Positions 7,477 to 16,028 of a stretch of 64,000 nt of DNA are shown piece after piece. Location: contig NZ_LT984895.1 in NCBI RefSeq assembly GCF_900258505.1, positions 1,145,952 to 1,209,951 of the forward strand, given 5' to 3'. The notes under the pieces are model-generated. The model saw nothing but the letters and a program-made list of their open reading frames with translations, had not been told where the DNA came from and did no database searches. The stretch's first letter is position 1, and each line of letters opens with the position of its first letter. Source of the DNA: Brachybacterium timonense (GTDB lineage Bacteria; Actinomycetota; Actinomycetes; Actinomycetales; Dermabacteraceae). Made by a program: the position numbers and the translations under genes.

Positions 7477-8661
7477 TTAGGAACGCCGCACCGCCAGCGG
7501 CAACGACATGCCCCCGAGCCCGCGCGGCTGATGGGTCAGCTCATGCGCAACCCGCCGCAGCTCCGCCGCCGCCGGATCTTCGGGGCTGGAGACCACGAGC
7601 GGCACTCCCGCGTCAGCGCCCTCACGCAGCGCGGGCTCCAACGGAATCCGACCCACCACCGGCACATCACGCCCCGACGCCTCACTGAGGGACGCCGCCA
7701 CCCGGTCCCCGCCGCCGGTGCCGAACACATCCAGCACGGAGCCGTCCGGCAAAGTCAGCCCGGCCATGTTCTCCACCACCCCGGCGATCTCCTGCTCGGT
7801 TGAGCGCGCCAACGAACCGACCCGCTCTGCCACAGACGCAGCGGACTGCTGCGGGGTGGTCACCACCAGCATGCGCGCTGTCGGCAGCAGCTGCGCCACC
7901 GAGATCGCGACGTCACCTGTTCCGGGCGGCAGGTCCAGCAGTAGCACATCCAGGTCGCCCCAGAACACGTCGGCAGCGAACTGCTCGATCGCGCGATGCA
8001 TTTTCGGGCCGCGCCATACGACCGCTTGCCCCTCGGGCACGAACATGCCGATGCTCATCACCGACACGCCGTGCGCCGTCGGCGGCATCAGCAGGTCGCC
8101 CACCTTTGTGGGCCGGTCAGCCACGCCGAACATGCCGGGCATGGAGAAGCCGTGGATGTCGGCGTCGATGACGCCCACCCTGAGGCCCTGGGCTGCCATT
8201 GCGGCCGCCAGGTTCGCGGTCACGGTCGACTTGCCCACGCCGCCTTTCCCGGAGCACACCGCGAAGATCCGCGTCAGCGTGCCGGGCTGGTTGAAGGGGA
8301 TCTGGCGTCGGCCCTGGCGCAGTCGGGCGGTGAGCTCGGAACGCTGCTGCTCGGTCATCGCCTCGGACTCCACACGCACCGCAGACAGCCCCGGCACGGT
8401 GGCGGTGGCCTCGGCGGCGTCGCGCTCGATTCGATCCCGCATCGGGCAGCCTGCGATCGTCACGAGAACGGTCACGTGCGCAGTGTCATCCGCGTCGATA
8501 CGAACGTCTCCGACCATGCCGAGCTCGGTGATGGGCCGACGGATCTCCGGATCGATCACAGAGCCGAGCGCCTCATGGATGCGCGCGATACGCGGATCCT
8601 GCGCCGACTCCTGGGACGCGGAGCCGTCGGGGCGGGATGCGGGGGACTGCGGGGCGGTCAC
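7477..8661 (-). CDS. mrp: Mrp/NBP35-type iron-sulfur cluster carrier ATPase
   Basis: The 394-residue protein has an N-terminal MIP18/DUF59-like domain (residues about 25-110, DPEIRRPITELGMV) and a C-terminal P-loop ATPase. The deviant Walker A is CSGKGGVGKSTVTANLA. Further motifs are VGVIDADIHGFSMPGMFG and LLLDLPPGTGDVA. Mrp/ApbC proteins carry and transfer Fe-S clusters to apo-proteins. The ATPase part lacks the CxxC motif commonly seen near the C-terminus of many Mrp proteins. The start is a GTG that overlaps the upstream gene's stop (GTGA), so it is the third gene of the mgtE-like/DUF1003/mrp operon. Confidence 0.9.
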   Translation of the reverse strand: MTAPQSPASRPDGSASQESAQDPRIARIHEALGSVIDPEIRRPITELGMVGDVRIDADDTAHVTVLVTIAGCPMRDRIERDAAEATATVPGLSAVRVESEAMTEQQRSELTARLRQGRRQIPFNQPGTLTRIFAVCSGKGGVGKSTVTANLAAAMAAQGLRVGVIDADIHGFSMPGMFGVADRPTKVGDLLMPPTAHGVSVMSIGMFVPEGQAVVWRGPKMHRAIEQFAADVFWGDLDVLLLDLPPGTGDVAISVAQLLPTARMLVVTTPQQSAASVAERVGSLARSTEQEIAGVVENMAGLTLPDGSVLDVFGTGGGDRVAASLSEASGRDVPVVGRIPLEPALREGADAGVPLVVSSPEDPAAAELRRVAHELTHQPRGLGGMSLPLAVRRS

Positions 8662-9368
8662 CGAGACGGGTCCTCCTGATCGGTGTGGATCGGCTGGTCG
8701 GTCGGGTTCTGCGGGAGGGGTGTGGCCTGTGGGTCGCGTTCGGCGAGTGCCGCCCGCACCTCCTCGCGCAGCAGGGCACGCAGCACCGCGTGATGCTCGC
8801 GGCTCGTCGGCACTGCATCCGAGGCGTCGGGCGCCCCATCGTGCTGCCGATAGCTCTCGGTGGTCTCCGGCTGCTCGAGGTTCTCCGCCTCGAGCTCCTC
8901 GAGCAGGGTGCGTAGCTCGCCGCGGACGAAGTCGCGCGTGGCCACGTCATTCAGGGCGATGCGCAGCGAGGCGATCTCGCGGGTGATGAAGTCTGTGGTG
9001 GCGTGGTTGCGCTCCGCGGACTGGCGGTCCTGCTCCAGCTGGACGCGGTCGCGGTCATCCTGACGGTTCTGCGCCAGCAGCAGCAGGGGCGCCGCGTACG
9101 AGGCCTGCAGGGACAGGATGAGCGTGAGCAGGGTGTAGTTCAGCGCCCGCGGGTCGAACTGGGCCTCTTCCGGCAGGAACGTGTTCCAGCCCAGCCAGAC
9201 GGCGCAGAAGATGGTCATGCCCACAAGGAAGCCGGGCGTACCCATCAGGCGGGCGAACGCTTCGGCGCCGCGACCGAAGGCGTCCCCGCGCAGCGGATGG
9301 GGCAGAGAGAACCGGTGGCGTCCGCGAGGCGCGGGGTCATCCAGCGGGCTTGGTGCGCGGTCAGCCAT
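8658..9368 (-). CDS. DUF1003 family membrane protein
   Basis: The 236-residue protein has two central membrane helices (FLVGMTIFCAVWLGWN and ALNYTLLTLILSLQASYAAPLLLL) typical of DUF1003. A long charged, probably coiled-coil cytoplasmic region rich in Glu, Arg and Gln follows (residues about 105-236). Its function is unknown. A GGGAGAG ribosome site lies inside the end of the upstream mgtE-like gene, and the start codon is three bases after that stop. Its stop overlaps the mrp start. The MgtE-like/DUF1003 pairing is common in actinobacteria and hints at a role in metal or envelope homeostasis (inference). Confidence 0.88.
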   Translation of the reverse strand: MADRAPSPLDDPAPRGRHRFSLPHPLRGDAFGRGAEAFARLMGTPGFLVGMTIFCAVWLGWNTFLPEEAQFDPRALNYTLLTLILSLQASYAAPLLLLAQNRQDDRDRVQLEQDRQSAERNHATTDFITREIASLRIALNDVATRDFVRGELRTLLEELEAENLEQPETTESYRQHDGAPDASDAVPTSREHHAVLRALLREEVRAALAERDPQATPLPQNPTDQPIHTDQEDPSR

Positions 9369-9371
9369 TGG

Positions 9372-10694
9372 TCACTCTCCCTTCGCCGTCGTGCGGTCGG
9401 TGCCGCGGGCGATCTCGGCCAGATCGATCTGGCCGGTGGTGGGCGCGGGCTCATCCATCTCGCGCCAGTCCTCCGGCAGCACATGGTCAAGCACGTCGTC
9501 CACGGTCACCGCGCCCAACAGATGCCCGTCCTCATCCACCACCGGCAGAGACACCAGGTTGTAGGTGGCCATCTCGCGGGTGAGCTCGCCCAGCTGGGTG
9601 GTGGGCGGCACAGCGTGGCTCTCCCGATCGAGGATCTCGCCGACGGCACGGTCCGGCCTTGCACGCAGCAGCAACTGGAAGTGGACGATCCCGAGCAGCC
9701 GACCCGTCGGCGTCTCCAACGGCGAGCGGCACACGTGCACCGTCGAGGCCTGCGCGGCAGGCAGCTCCTCACGGCTGATCATGGCCAGGCAGTGCGCCAC
9801 CGACGCTTCGGGTGGAACGATCAGCGGCTCGGTGGTCATCATGCCGCCGGCGGTGTACTCGTCGTAGGCGAGCAAGCGGCGCACATCCTCCGCTTCCTCC
9901 GGCTCCATCAGACCCAGCAGATGCTCCGCCACAGGCTCGGGCAATTCCTGCACCAGGTCGGCGGCGTCGTCGGGGTCCATCTCATCGAGCACGTCGGCCG
10001 CGCGATGGGATTCCAGGCCCGTGAGCACCTCGATCGCGGTGTCCTCCGGGAGCTCCTCGAGCGCGTCGGCCAGTCGCTCATCCGACAGTTCATCAGCCAG
10101 TTCGATGCGGCGTTTGGACTCCAGCTCCTGGATCACTTCGGCGAGATCCGCGGGCTTGAGGTCCTGGTAGGAGGCGGCGAGCAGGGCAGCGGACTGCTCT
10201 GCCTGAGTGCCCCACAGCCCGGTGACCTCGTCCCACGAGACCGTGAGCGTCTCGCCGCGGGAGACCCACCGGCCAAGGCCCCCACGGCCGCGCCGCTGCA
10301 GGTGCAGACGGGAGATCTCCCAGCCGCGCCGACGGGTGTGGTCCAGGGCCACATCCTGCACCGAAGCCGACGAGGAGTCCTCCTTCAGCGTGACCACGCG
10401 ATCGAGCAGATCGCCGATCACCAGCAGCTCTGCGGAGCGCTTCTCGAAGCGACGCAGGTTCAGCAGCCCTGAGGAGATCACCTGTCCCGGCGAGATCGAC
10501 GTGACGCGGGTGACGGGCATGAACACGCGCCGCTTGCCCGGCACCTCCACCACGAAGCCGACCGCTCGGGCGGGTGTGCGCGGTTGCGGCACCACCACGA
10601 CATCTCGGATGGTGCCGACGCGATCGCCGATCGGATCGAACACCGAGGTGCCGACCAGACGTGCCGCATAGAAGCGCTGCTGCTGGGAACTCAC
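9372..10694 (-). CDS. MgtE N-terminal/CBS-domain protein without a channel domain
   Basis: The 440-residue protein opens with a PRC-barrel-like region (RLVGTSVFDPIGDRVGTIRD, residues about 10-150). It then has an MgtE N-domain of helical repeats (LEELPEDTAIEVL, LDEMDPDDAADLVQELP) and two CBS domains (about 270-410, ending AVTVDDVLDHVLPEDW). In true MgtE these cytosolic domains sense Mg2+ and gate a five-helix channel. Here the C-terminal channel domain is absent, as in Rv1232c-type actinobacterial proteins, so it is probably a soluble sensor or partner. The start is a GTG with no strong ribosome site. It is first in an operon with DUF1003 and mrp. Confidence 0.85.
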   Translation of the reverse strand: MSSQQQRFYAARLVGTSVFDPIGDRVGTIRDVVVVPQPRTPARAVGFVVEVPGKRRVFMPVTRVTSISPGQVISSGLLNLRRFEKRSAELLVIGDLLDRVVTLKEDSSSASVQDVALDHTRRRGWEISRLHLQRRGRGGLGRWVSRGETLTVSWDEVTGLWGTQAEQSAALLAASYQDLKPADLAEVIQELESKRRIELADELSDERLADALEELPEDTAIEVLTGLESHRAADVLDEMDPDDAADLVQELPEPVAEHLLGLMEPEEAEDVRRLLAYDEYTAGGMMTTEPLIVPPEASVAHCLAMISREELPAAQASTVHVCRSPLETPTGRLLGIVHFQLLLRARPDRAVGEILDRESHAVPPTTQLGELTREMATYNLVSLPVVDEDGHLLGAVTVDDVLDHVLPEDWREMDEPAPTTGQIDLAEIARGTDRTTAKGE

Positions 10695-10729
10695 GGGACC
10701 AGGGTAGTGCTCCCGCTCTGGCCAGGTCC

Positions 10730-12373
10730 TCAGTCAGCCCGCGTGAGAGATGCCATCCACGCCTCGACCTCCGCGACAGTGCGCGGGGCGCGGGCGGAGA
10801 GGTTCTCCACGCCATCCTCGGTCACCAGCACGTCATCCTCGATCCGTACGCCGATCCCGCGCATCTCCTCGGGCACCAGCAGATCGTTCTCCTTGAAGTA
10901 CAGGCCGGGCTCAATGGTGAAGACCATGCCGGGACGCAGCTCGGCGTCCAGATACATCTCCCGGCGCGCCTTCGCGCAGTCGTGCACATCCATGCCCAGG
11001 TGGTGGCTCGTGCCGTGCACCATCCAGCGGCGGTGCCACTGGCCGCTCGGCGCAAGCGATTCCTGTGCGGTCCCCGGCAGCAGCCCCCACTCCTCGAGGT
11101 GGCCAGCGACGACCTCCATCGCGGTGGCGTGCAGGTCACGGAACTTCAGGCCCGGCTTCGCGACCGCGAACACGGCATCGGCTGCCTCCAGGACCGCTTC
11201 ATAGATGCGGCGCTGAACGGGGGAGAAGGTGCCGTTGATAGGCAGAGTGCGAGTGACATCCGCTGTGTACAGCGAATCCACTTCCACGCCGGCGTCGATC
11301 AGCACCAGATCACCCTCGCGCACCGAGCCGTCGTTGCGGATCCAGTGGAGGGTGCACGCGTGGTCGCCGGCGGCTGCGATCGTGTCATAGCCAACGCCGT
11401 TCCCGTCGGCGCGCGCAGTGCGGGCGAACACACCCTCGATCACACGTTCGCCGCGGTGGTGAGCCACGGCCTCGGGCAGGTGGCGCACCACGTTCTCGAA
11501 GCCATCGATGGTGGCGTCCACGGCTGTGCGCATCTGCGCGATTTCGTAGCCATCCTTGATCAGGCGCTGCTCACTGGCGACCTCGTGCAGCCGGTCGTTC
11601 TCGCGTTCCGCGTCCGCGCCACCGGGCAGACCGTTCTGCTCCCGGATCTCGGCGACCATCGCCTCCACGGACGCGTCCACCTGCGGCATCACCGCAAGGG
11701 ACAGAGAACCGCCGACGTCTTTGGCCAGATGATCGCGCAGCTCGTCAATATGGCGGCATTCAATGCCAAGTCGCTGAGCGTTCTCGGCCAGGGTGGGCCG
11801 ACGCCCCACCCACATCTCGCCGTAACGGGAGTCGGCGTAGAACTCGGAGGTGTCGAAACCGGCGCGCGGGCGGAAGAAGTAGGTTGCTGTGGCGGTGTGG
11901 GGGTCCTCGGCCGACGGCTCCACCACGAGCACACTGTCCGGCTCCTCATCCGCCTGCAGACCGCCGTAGTAGGCGAAGGCGGTGTCCGGACGGAACGGAT
12001 AGTCGGTGTCGTTGGAGCGGACCTTCAATACGCCGGCGGGCAACACGAGACGGGTGGCGGGCAGGGCACGCACCAGGGCGTCGCGACGTGCCGGGGTGTA
12101 GTCCGCGACCTCTCGCCGTGCGGCATCGGGCACGGTCTCATCCCAGTTGCCGGAGATGAAATCGCGGAACTCGTCATTGGTGGGGCGCTGCGAACGCGAA
12201 TCGCCGCGTGAGGCCAGTTCCTCTGCTGTGGGGCCCGGCGTCGATGCCGGGGCCGACGGTGCGGAGGTGGTGTCCCTGCCGGTCGAGGTCTGCGCCTGCT
12301 CGGTGCTGCGGGCCTGCGCTGCGGTGGTGGTGTTCTGGGTGCTGTCGGTGCTCTCGGTGTTCACGCCCGCCAT
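10730..12373 (-). CDS. Xaa-Pro aminopeptidase (aminopeptidase P family, M24B)
   Basis: The 547-residue protein is a pita-bread-fold metallopeptidase that removes N-terminal residues preceding proline. An N-terminal Ser/Thr/Ala-rich low-complexity stretch of about 60 residues is followed by the creatinase/prolidase N domain (YPFRPDTAFAYYGG) and the M24 domain. Dinuclear-metal ligands can be seen in LVLIDAGVEVDSLYTADVTRT (two Asp), HGTSHHLGMDVHD (His), FTIEPGLYF (Glu) and GVRIEDDVLV (Glu). I start at the ATG at 12373; an upstream in-frame ATG at 12454 runs into the divergent SRAP pseudogene's promoter region. This gene marks the left border of an accessory island. Confidence 0.9.
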   Translation of the reverse strand: MAGVNTESTDSTQNTTTAAQARSTEQAQTSTGRDTTSAPSAPASTPGPTAEELASRGDSRSQRPTNDEFRDFISGNWDETVPDAARREVADYTPARRDALVRALPATRLVLPAGVLKVRSNDTDYPFRPDTAFAYYGGLQADEEPDSVLVVEPSAEDPHTATATYFFRPRAGFDTSEFYADSRYGEMWVGRRPTLAENAQRLGIECRHIDELRDHLAKDVGGSLSLAVMPQVDASVEAMVAEIREQNGLPGGADAERENDRLHEVASEQRLIKDGYEIAQMRTAVDATIDGFENVVRHLPEAVAHHRGERVIEGVFARTARADGNGVGYDTIAAAGDHACTLHWIRNDGSVREGDLVLIDAGVEVDSLYTADVTRTLPINGTFSPVQRRIYEAVLEAADAVFAVAKPGLKFRDLHATAMEVVAGHLEEWGLLPGTAQESLAPSGQWHRRWMVHGTSHHLGMDVHDCAKARREMYLDAELRPGMVFTIEPGLYFKENDLLVPEEMRGIGVRIEDDVLVTEDGVENLSARAPRTVAEVEAWMASLTRAD

Positions 12374-12470
12374 GCTCTCACGTGCATCTGAGCTGGGCAT
12401 GATTGGTGATGCCGAGGCGGGCTGGGGCGAGCGCTCTAGGCTCGACCTCATCAACGATGAGGAGGCCGCG

Positions 12471-13194
12471 ATGTGCGGGAGGTTCGTTCTCGACTACGAC
12501 TAGGCGGGGCTGCTCCACGCCTCCGTCGCCACCAAGGCTGATCGCGAGGGCCCGGACTGGTCTCCGGTCTTCTCCATCGCCCCGTCCACGCTCGTTCCCG
12601 TCGTGCGCGAGCACTTCGACGACGGCGGCGAGCTCGTGCGCACTGGAGCCGGCTCACTGGGGTCTGCGTCCCTCGTGGGCCAAGGAGAAGGGCCTGCGGC
12701 CGATCAACGCCCGCTACGAGACGGTGACGACCAACGGCATGTTCCGCGGCTCGTTCTCCTCGCAGCGCGTCGTCGTGCCGATGACCGGCTACTACGAGTG
12801 GGGCGAGCAGGAGGACGGCACCAAGCAACCCTACTTTGTGCACCCCAAGGACGGCGGCCTGCTGAACGCTGCCGGCCTCTCTGCCGCGCGGAGGTCCGAG
12901 GACGGCGAGTCTTGGGACATCACCTTCACGATCATCACCCGCGAGGCCAAGGATGCCGCCGGCGAGGTCCACGACCGCATGCCCGCCTACCTCCCGGACG
13001 ACAAGCTGGGGGAGTGGCTCGCCCCCGGCAAGCTCGACGACGACGAGAAGGCGGACCTCTACCAGGGACTCGGCGAGGTCTCCGAGGAGATCGCTGCGAC
13101 CTTCGTGACCCACCCGGTCAGCCGCGAGGTCAACAACGCCCGAAAGGTCGACCGCACGGACCCCTCGCTCATCGAGCCTGTCGAGCTCGACTGA
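12471..13194 (+). pseudogene. SOS response-associated peptidase (SRAP/YedK) pseudogene
   Basis: The start MCGRFVLDYD with a GAGGAGG ribosome site is the classic SRAP N-terminus, where Cys2 forms the DNA-protein crosslink at abasic sites. Codon 11 is TAG (12501-12503). The frame then continues as recognisable SRAP sequence (GPDWSPVFSIAPSTLVPVV). A one-base shift near 12645-12655 moves the coding sequence into another frame, which holds the rest of the domain: PAHWGLRPSWAKEKG, INARYET, VPMTGYYEW and VHDRMPAYL with the catalytic His. Cys2, Asn/Arg/Glu and His are all present. Only the two lesions disable it, so the decay is recent or the sequence is faulty. Family role: protection of abasic sites in single-stranded DNA (HMCES/YedK). 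Confidence 0.85.
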
Positions 13195-13231
13195 CGCGGG
13201 CCGGCCACCCCACCGACCGGGAGATGAACTG

Positions 13232-13408
13232 ATGAACAGCGTCACGGTCCACGCCACTCGTTGGGAGCTTACGCTCGGCGACGACGTCGTCACGCAGGCC
13301 CACGATCTCGCCGAGGCGGGCCAGCAGGTCCGCGACTACCTCGACACGGTGGATCCCTCGACGGACCACAGCCTGTGGGTGGTCTCGGTGGTCACTGATG
13401 GCTGGTAA
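13232..13408 (+). CDS. Small HicB-like hypothetical protein
   Basis: A 58-residue frame starts at an ATG at 13232, behind a GGGAG site and 37 bases after the SRAP stop. Its residues (VTVHATRWELTLGDDVVTQ, then AEAGQQVRDYLDTV) have the beta-beta-helix look of HicB-type antitoxins, in which a short N-terminal beta strand pair is followed by a helix. No HicA toxin gene is adjacent. The resemblance is from appearance only and is weak. A 12-bp-stem hairpin follows at 13423. Confidence 0.45.
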   Translation: MNSVTVHATRWELTLGDDVVTQAHDLAEAGQQVRDYLDTVDPSTDHSLWVVSVVTDGW

Positions 13409-13422
13409 GTGGGGTGGGCGCG

Positions 13423-13475
13423 TTCGCCGCCCTCACGTCGCGCCTCTTTTGGGCACTCGTTGCGAGGGCGGCGAA
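13423..13475. terminator. Long-stem hairpin between convergent small genes
   Basis: TTCGCCGCCCTC and GAGGGCGGCGAA form a perfect 12-bp stem around a 29-base loop that contains a TTTT. It lies between the HicB-like ORF and the end of the small membrane-protein gene on the other strand, as expected for a bidirectional terminator. Confidence 0.6.
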
Positions 13476-13528
13476 TCAGTGCGTTACCGGACGTCCAGTC
13501 TGGATGGACCATCCGCGGACAGGCGAAA

Positions 13529-13699
13529 CTACTCCCGCGCTTGCCGCAGCCTAACCTCGGCAATCAGCACAATGATGATCCCAATGGTCGGCAGTATTGT
13601 GACGAAGGCCGGTGGATGGATTACGCCAAGGAAGGTGAGTACTCCCAGGAGAATCCCGATGGCTACAAGTATGTATCCTATTGGTCGAAGGCTTCGCAT
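13529..13699 (-). CDS. Small two-helix membrane protein, possible immunity protein
   Basis: A 56-residue frame runs from an ATG at 13699 (AAAGGA site about eight bases upstream) to a TAG at 13529. The product is almost entirely two membrane helices: IGYILVAIGILLGVLTFLGV and AFVTILPTIGIIIVLIAEV, joined by a short HPP turn and ending in a basic tail (RLRQARE). Its base composition is less GC-rich than the surroundings. It lies 33 bases after the stop of the secreted bacteriocin-like gene on the same strand, so the two are probably one transcript. Small two-helix proteins in this position often protect the producer from its own secreted peptide; that is inference only. Confidence 0.65.
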   Translation of the reverse strand: MRSLRPIGYILVAIGILLGVLTFLGVIHPPAFVTILPTIGIIIVLIAEVRLRQARE

Positions 13700-13732
13700 T
13701 GACCAATCCTTTCTTGGCGCGGATTAAGCGGG

Positions 13733-14391
13733 TCAGGCGAAGGGGTTGCACCCGCCATGCCCGGTGAGCAGCCAGTACCAGGTCACGCAGCCGTCCTCTT
13801 CGGCGCACATCCCGATGATTCCACTTGCGGCAGCGAGTGCGGTCGCGACGACTCCGCCGGCGATACCCCCTACAGCGGTTTCGGACGTCGCGAGGCCGAT
13901 GCCTCCGGCAATGGCGGAGGCCGTAGCGGTCCCCGCGGTGATCTTGCCGGCAAGGTAGCTGTCGAAGTGGATCTTAAGGCCGTACCAGTGGCCCGAGATG
14001 GATCCGTGTAGATGCTCTTGCCGCCGGCCTGGGGCGTGATGGCTCCGCTGGTACTTCCGGCCCCGACACTCTCGTTCCAGTCCTCGACAGCCTTGCGCAC
14101 CTCGTCGGTGGCGGATGGGCCGAGTTCACGTTCGGCGGCCGCTTCGTCCAGCTCGTAGGCCGTGCCGTTCTGGGTAACGAACTTGTCGGCAGCGGCAATC
14201 TGCTCGTCCGTGAGGTCGAGGGTTGCAGACTTTCCTGTCGCGCTCTTGCCTTGCGGGAGGGGCTGCGTCGGTGAGGCTGAGGCCGAGGTGGTAGTCCCGG
14301 TGCCGACCAGGGCTACGGCCAACGCGCCTCCCCCCAGTACAAAAGCGCGTCTGCGATCGACGTTCAGTTCAGCAAAAATGGACATTTCCAT
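13733..14391 (-). pseudogene. Secreted bacteriocin-like protein, frameshifted
   Basis: The ATG at 14391 has a GAGGGG site. The product begins with an export signal (RRRAFVLGGGALAVALVG, then ASASPT). A helical, charged propeptide-like part follows to about residue 125 (DLTDEQIAAADKFVTQ, AAERELGPSATDEVRKAVED). Near 14000-14015 the coding frame shifts. The new frame carries SISGHWYGLKIHFDSYLAG, then a glycine/alanine-rich hydrophobic stretch (TATASAIAGGIGLATSE, GGIAGGVVATALAAASGIIG) and three Cys in CAEEDGC and GHGGC, ending NPFA at a TGA at 13733. The intact product would have about 218 residues. A WYG-like motif before glycine-zipper helices recalls uncharacterised secreted actinobacterial proteins. 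The break may be genuine or a sequencing error. Confidence 0.6.
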
Positions 14392-14451
14392 TCATCCCCT
14401 CGGTTTGACTGCATGGCGGCCCCATTCCGCCATCTCCATCGGGGCGCAAGC

Positions 14452-14480
14452 AGGCTATGTACGGCTAAAGAGTGAGTCAA
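14452..14480 (-). promoter_or_regulatory. Putative promoter of the secreted bacteriocin-like gene
   Basis: On the minus strand TTGACT (complement of 14475-14480) and TAGCCT (complement of 14452-14457) are separated by exactly 17 bases. They lie about 60 bases upstream of the ATG at 14391. The -35 match is good and the -10 match moderate. Confidence 0.45.
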
Positions 14481-14783
14481 ATCGCAGCCGTCGCTCCTGA
14501 TGTCTTCGGGTCCCTACCGGGATGCTCGTCCCCTTCGTCTCGCGTTATGGCGAACGCAGAGTTGTAGGCGGAGGTGGGGCGGGGAGGTGTGCGCTTGTGT
14601 ATTGACCCGAGCAGCGCTCGTCGCGGACGAGGCGGCGGCTAAGCGAGGCATCCTGCCGCTCTCGACGAGCTGCGATTGTCGCGATCGCACATCTGCGGGT
14701 GGTCGTGGGAAGAGTATGCATCAGGGGGTCGGTCTTTCTCACAAATGCACGAGTTCGAATGACGTCGCTCCGAGAGCCTCAGT
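14481..14783. other. Intergenic region without a recognisable gene
   Basis: This stretch between the promoter of the secreted-protein gene and the end of the ATPase gene has short open frames on both strands. None has a good start, a plausible ribosome site or a protein-like composition. It may be decayed sequence of the accessory island. Confidence 0.4.
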
Positions 14784-16025
14784 TCAGTAATCCTCGGAGA
14801 GCTCGGGCCAGTCCCGGACCAGGTGTGCCTCGAGCGCCCGGTGGCGGAAACTGTAGTTCGCTCCGCGGTTGATGAGCCCGCGGGTCGCATCCAGCCGCTT
14901 GGCGAAGGAGGCGACCTGCGTGGAGTTGGAGTAGCCCATCTCGGAGGCGATGTTCTTCAGCGCCCGCTCCTCGGGGGCCAGTGTCGCCATCGCTTGGATC
15001 ATCTGCGCCTCCTTCTCCGGGAGACGCTCGAGGATCCGCTCGACGTGGTCCCGCGCCTCGCGCTTGGCCGTCTGCCAGCCACGCAGCACCTGGGCCCTGG
15101 TGATGACCTCCGAGTCCCCGGCGTACCAGGCGTGGTAGCCGGCCAGCTGGAACAGGAACGGCTCGCCCTGGCACAGGTCCAGGATTGCGTCACGCGCAGC
15201 AGGTTCCATGCCTATGCGCATCGTGCCGCCCTGCTCGTCCGGCACGGGCCAGCCGTCGAGGACGAAGGACTGTAGTGCCATCTCGAGGTCCTCGTCGCTC
15301 AACGGGGAGAGCACTCTGCGGTCGAATCGGCGTCCGAAGGTGGCACCGCGCCGGGCGGAGGCCATGTCCCAGAAGTCCGGCAGACCTGTGAGGTAGACGG
15401 CGATCGGCAGGTAGCGCTCGATGACCATGTTCGAGGCCGTCGTGACGCCGATCTTCTTTGAGGTGACGTCCCCGAGAATGATGAGCAGCTGCGAGAGCAC
15501 CGCGGGGTCGGTGATGTTCTGGACCTCGTCGAGGTGGATCAGGACGACAGTGTCCTTCCGGTGCGCCGCGGCCTCGCCGATGCGGATCATCAGCTCGCGC
15601 AGGGCTGCGAATGCCTCCGGCGTCTCTTGCTCGCGCATTGCCACAGACACCCCCTTGGCTGAGATCGAGGTGACGCGGGCGAGCAGGTTGCCGATCTTCG
15701 TGTCGGCCTTGCTGAAGCCGATCTCGCCGGACAGGTCCAGGAGCGCGCTGGCGAGGATCGCGAGCGGATCGGCTCCGAGAGGGATCCGCAACTGGCCGGT
15801 GACGAGATCCCCGCGCTCCTTCGCGTTCTCGGTGATGTAGCCGACGAGCGTCGACTTGCCGAGCCCGGCCTCCGCGAGGATAAGGCGGGGGCGTTCGGGG
15901 AGCCCGTCCACTCTGCGCGGGCGCACGATATCCACCCAGTCGTTGACCTCATCGTGCCGACCGGCCCAGATCGGCGGAACGACATCTGGCTGGGTGCTGA
16001 AGGGGCAGTCCACGGATCGGCGCAT
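14784..16025 (-). CDS. Stand-alone AAA/STAND-like ATPase
   Basis: The 413-residue protein has Walker A LAEAGLGKSTLVGYI (about residue 52), Walker B VVLIHLDEVQNI (about 165), a sensor-like GVTTASN, and an arginine-rich segment RRGATFGRRFDRRVL that may hold an arginine finger. The C-terminal part (GEPFLFQLAGYHAWYAG, then a winged-helix-like ALKNIASEMGYSNSTQV) matches the layout of a widespread, often mobile, actinobacterial ATP-binding family of unknown function. No Shine-Dalgarno motif precedes the ATG at 16025. Instead a GTTAAC-containing repeat begins four bases upstream, so initiation may be leaderless or controlled by a bound repressor. Confidence 0.8.
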   Translation of the reverse strand: MRRSVDCPFSTQPDVVPPIWAGRHDEVNDWVDIVRPRRVDGLPERPRLILAEAGLGKSTLVGYITENAKERGDLVTGQLRIPLGADPLAILASALLDLSGEIGFSKADTKIGNLLARVTSISAKGVSVAMREQETPEAFAALRELMIRIGEAAAHRKDTVVLIHLDEVQNITDPAVLSQLLIILGDVTSKKIGVTTASNMVIERYLPIAVYLTGLPDFWDMASARRGATFGRRFDRRVLSPLSDEDLEMALQSFVLDGWPVPDEQGGTMRIGMEPAARDAILDLCQGEPFLFQLAGYHAWYAGDSEVITRAQVLRGWQTAKREARDHVERILERLPEKEAQMIQAMATLAPEERALKNIASEMGYSNSTQVASFAKRLDATRGLINRGANYSFRHRALEAHLVRDWPELSEDY

Positions 16026-16028
16026 GCT

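Noticed and set aside
9372-10694. Magnesium transporter MgtE (full channel)
   Set aside because: The C-terminal membrane channel domain is absent; only the regulatory domains are present.
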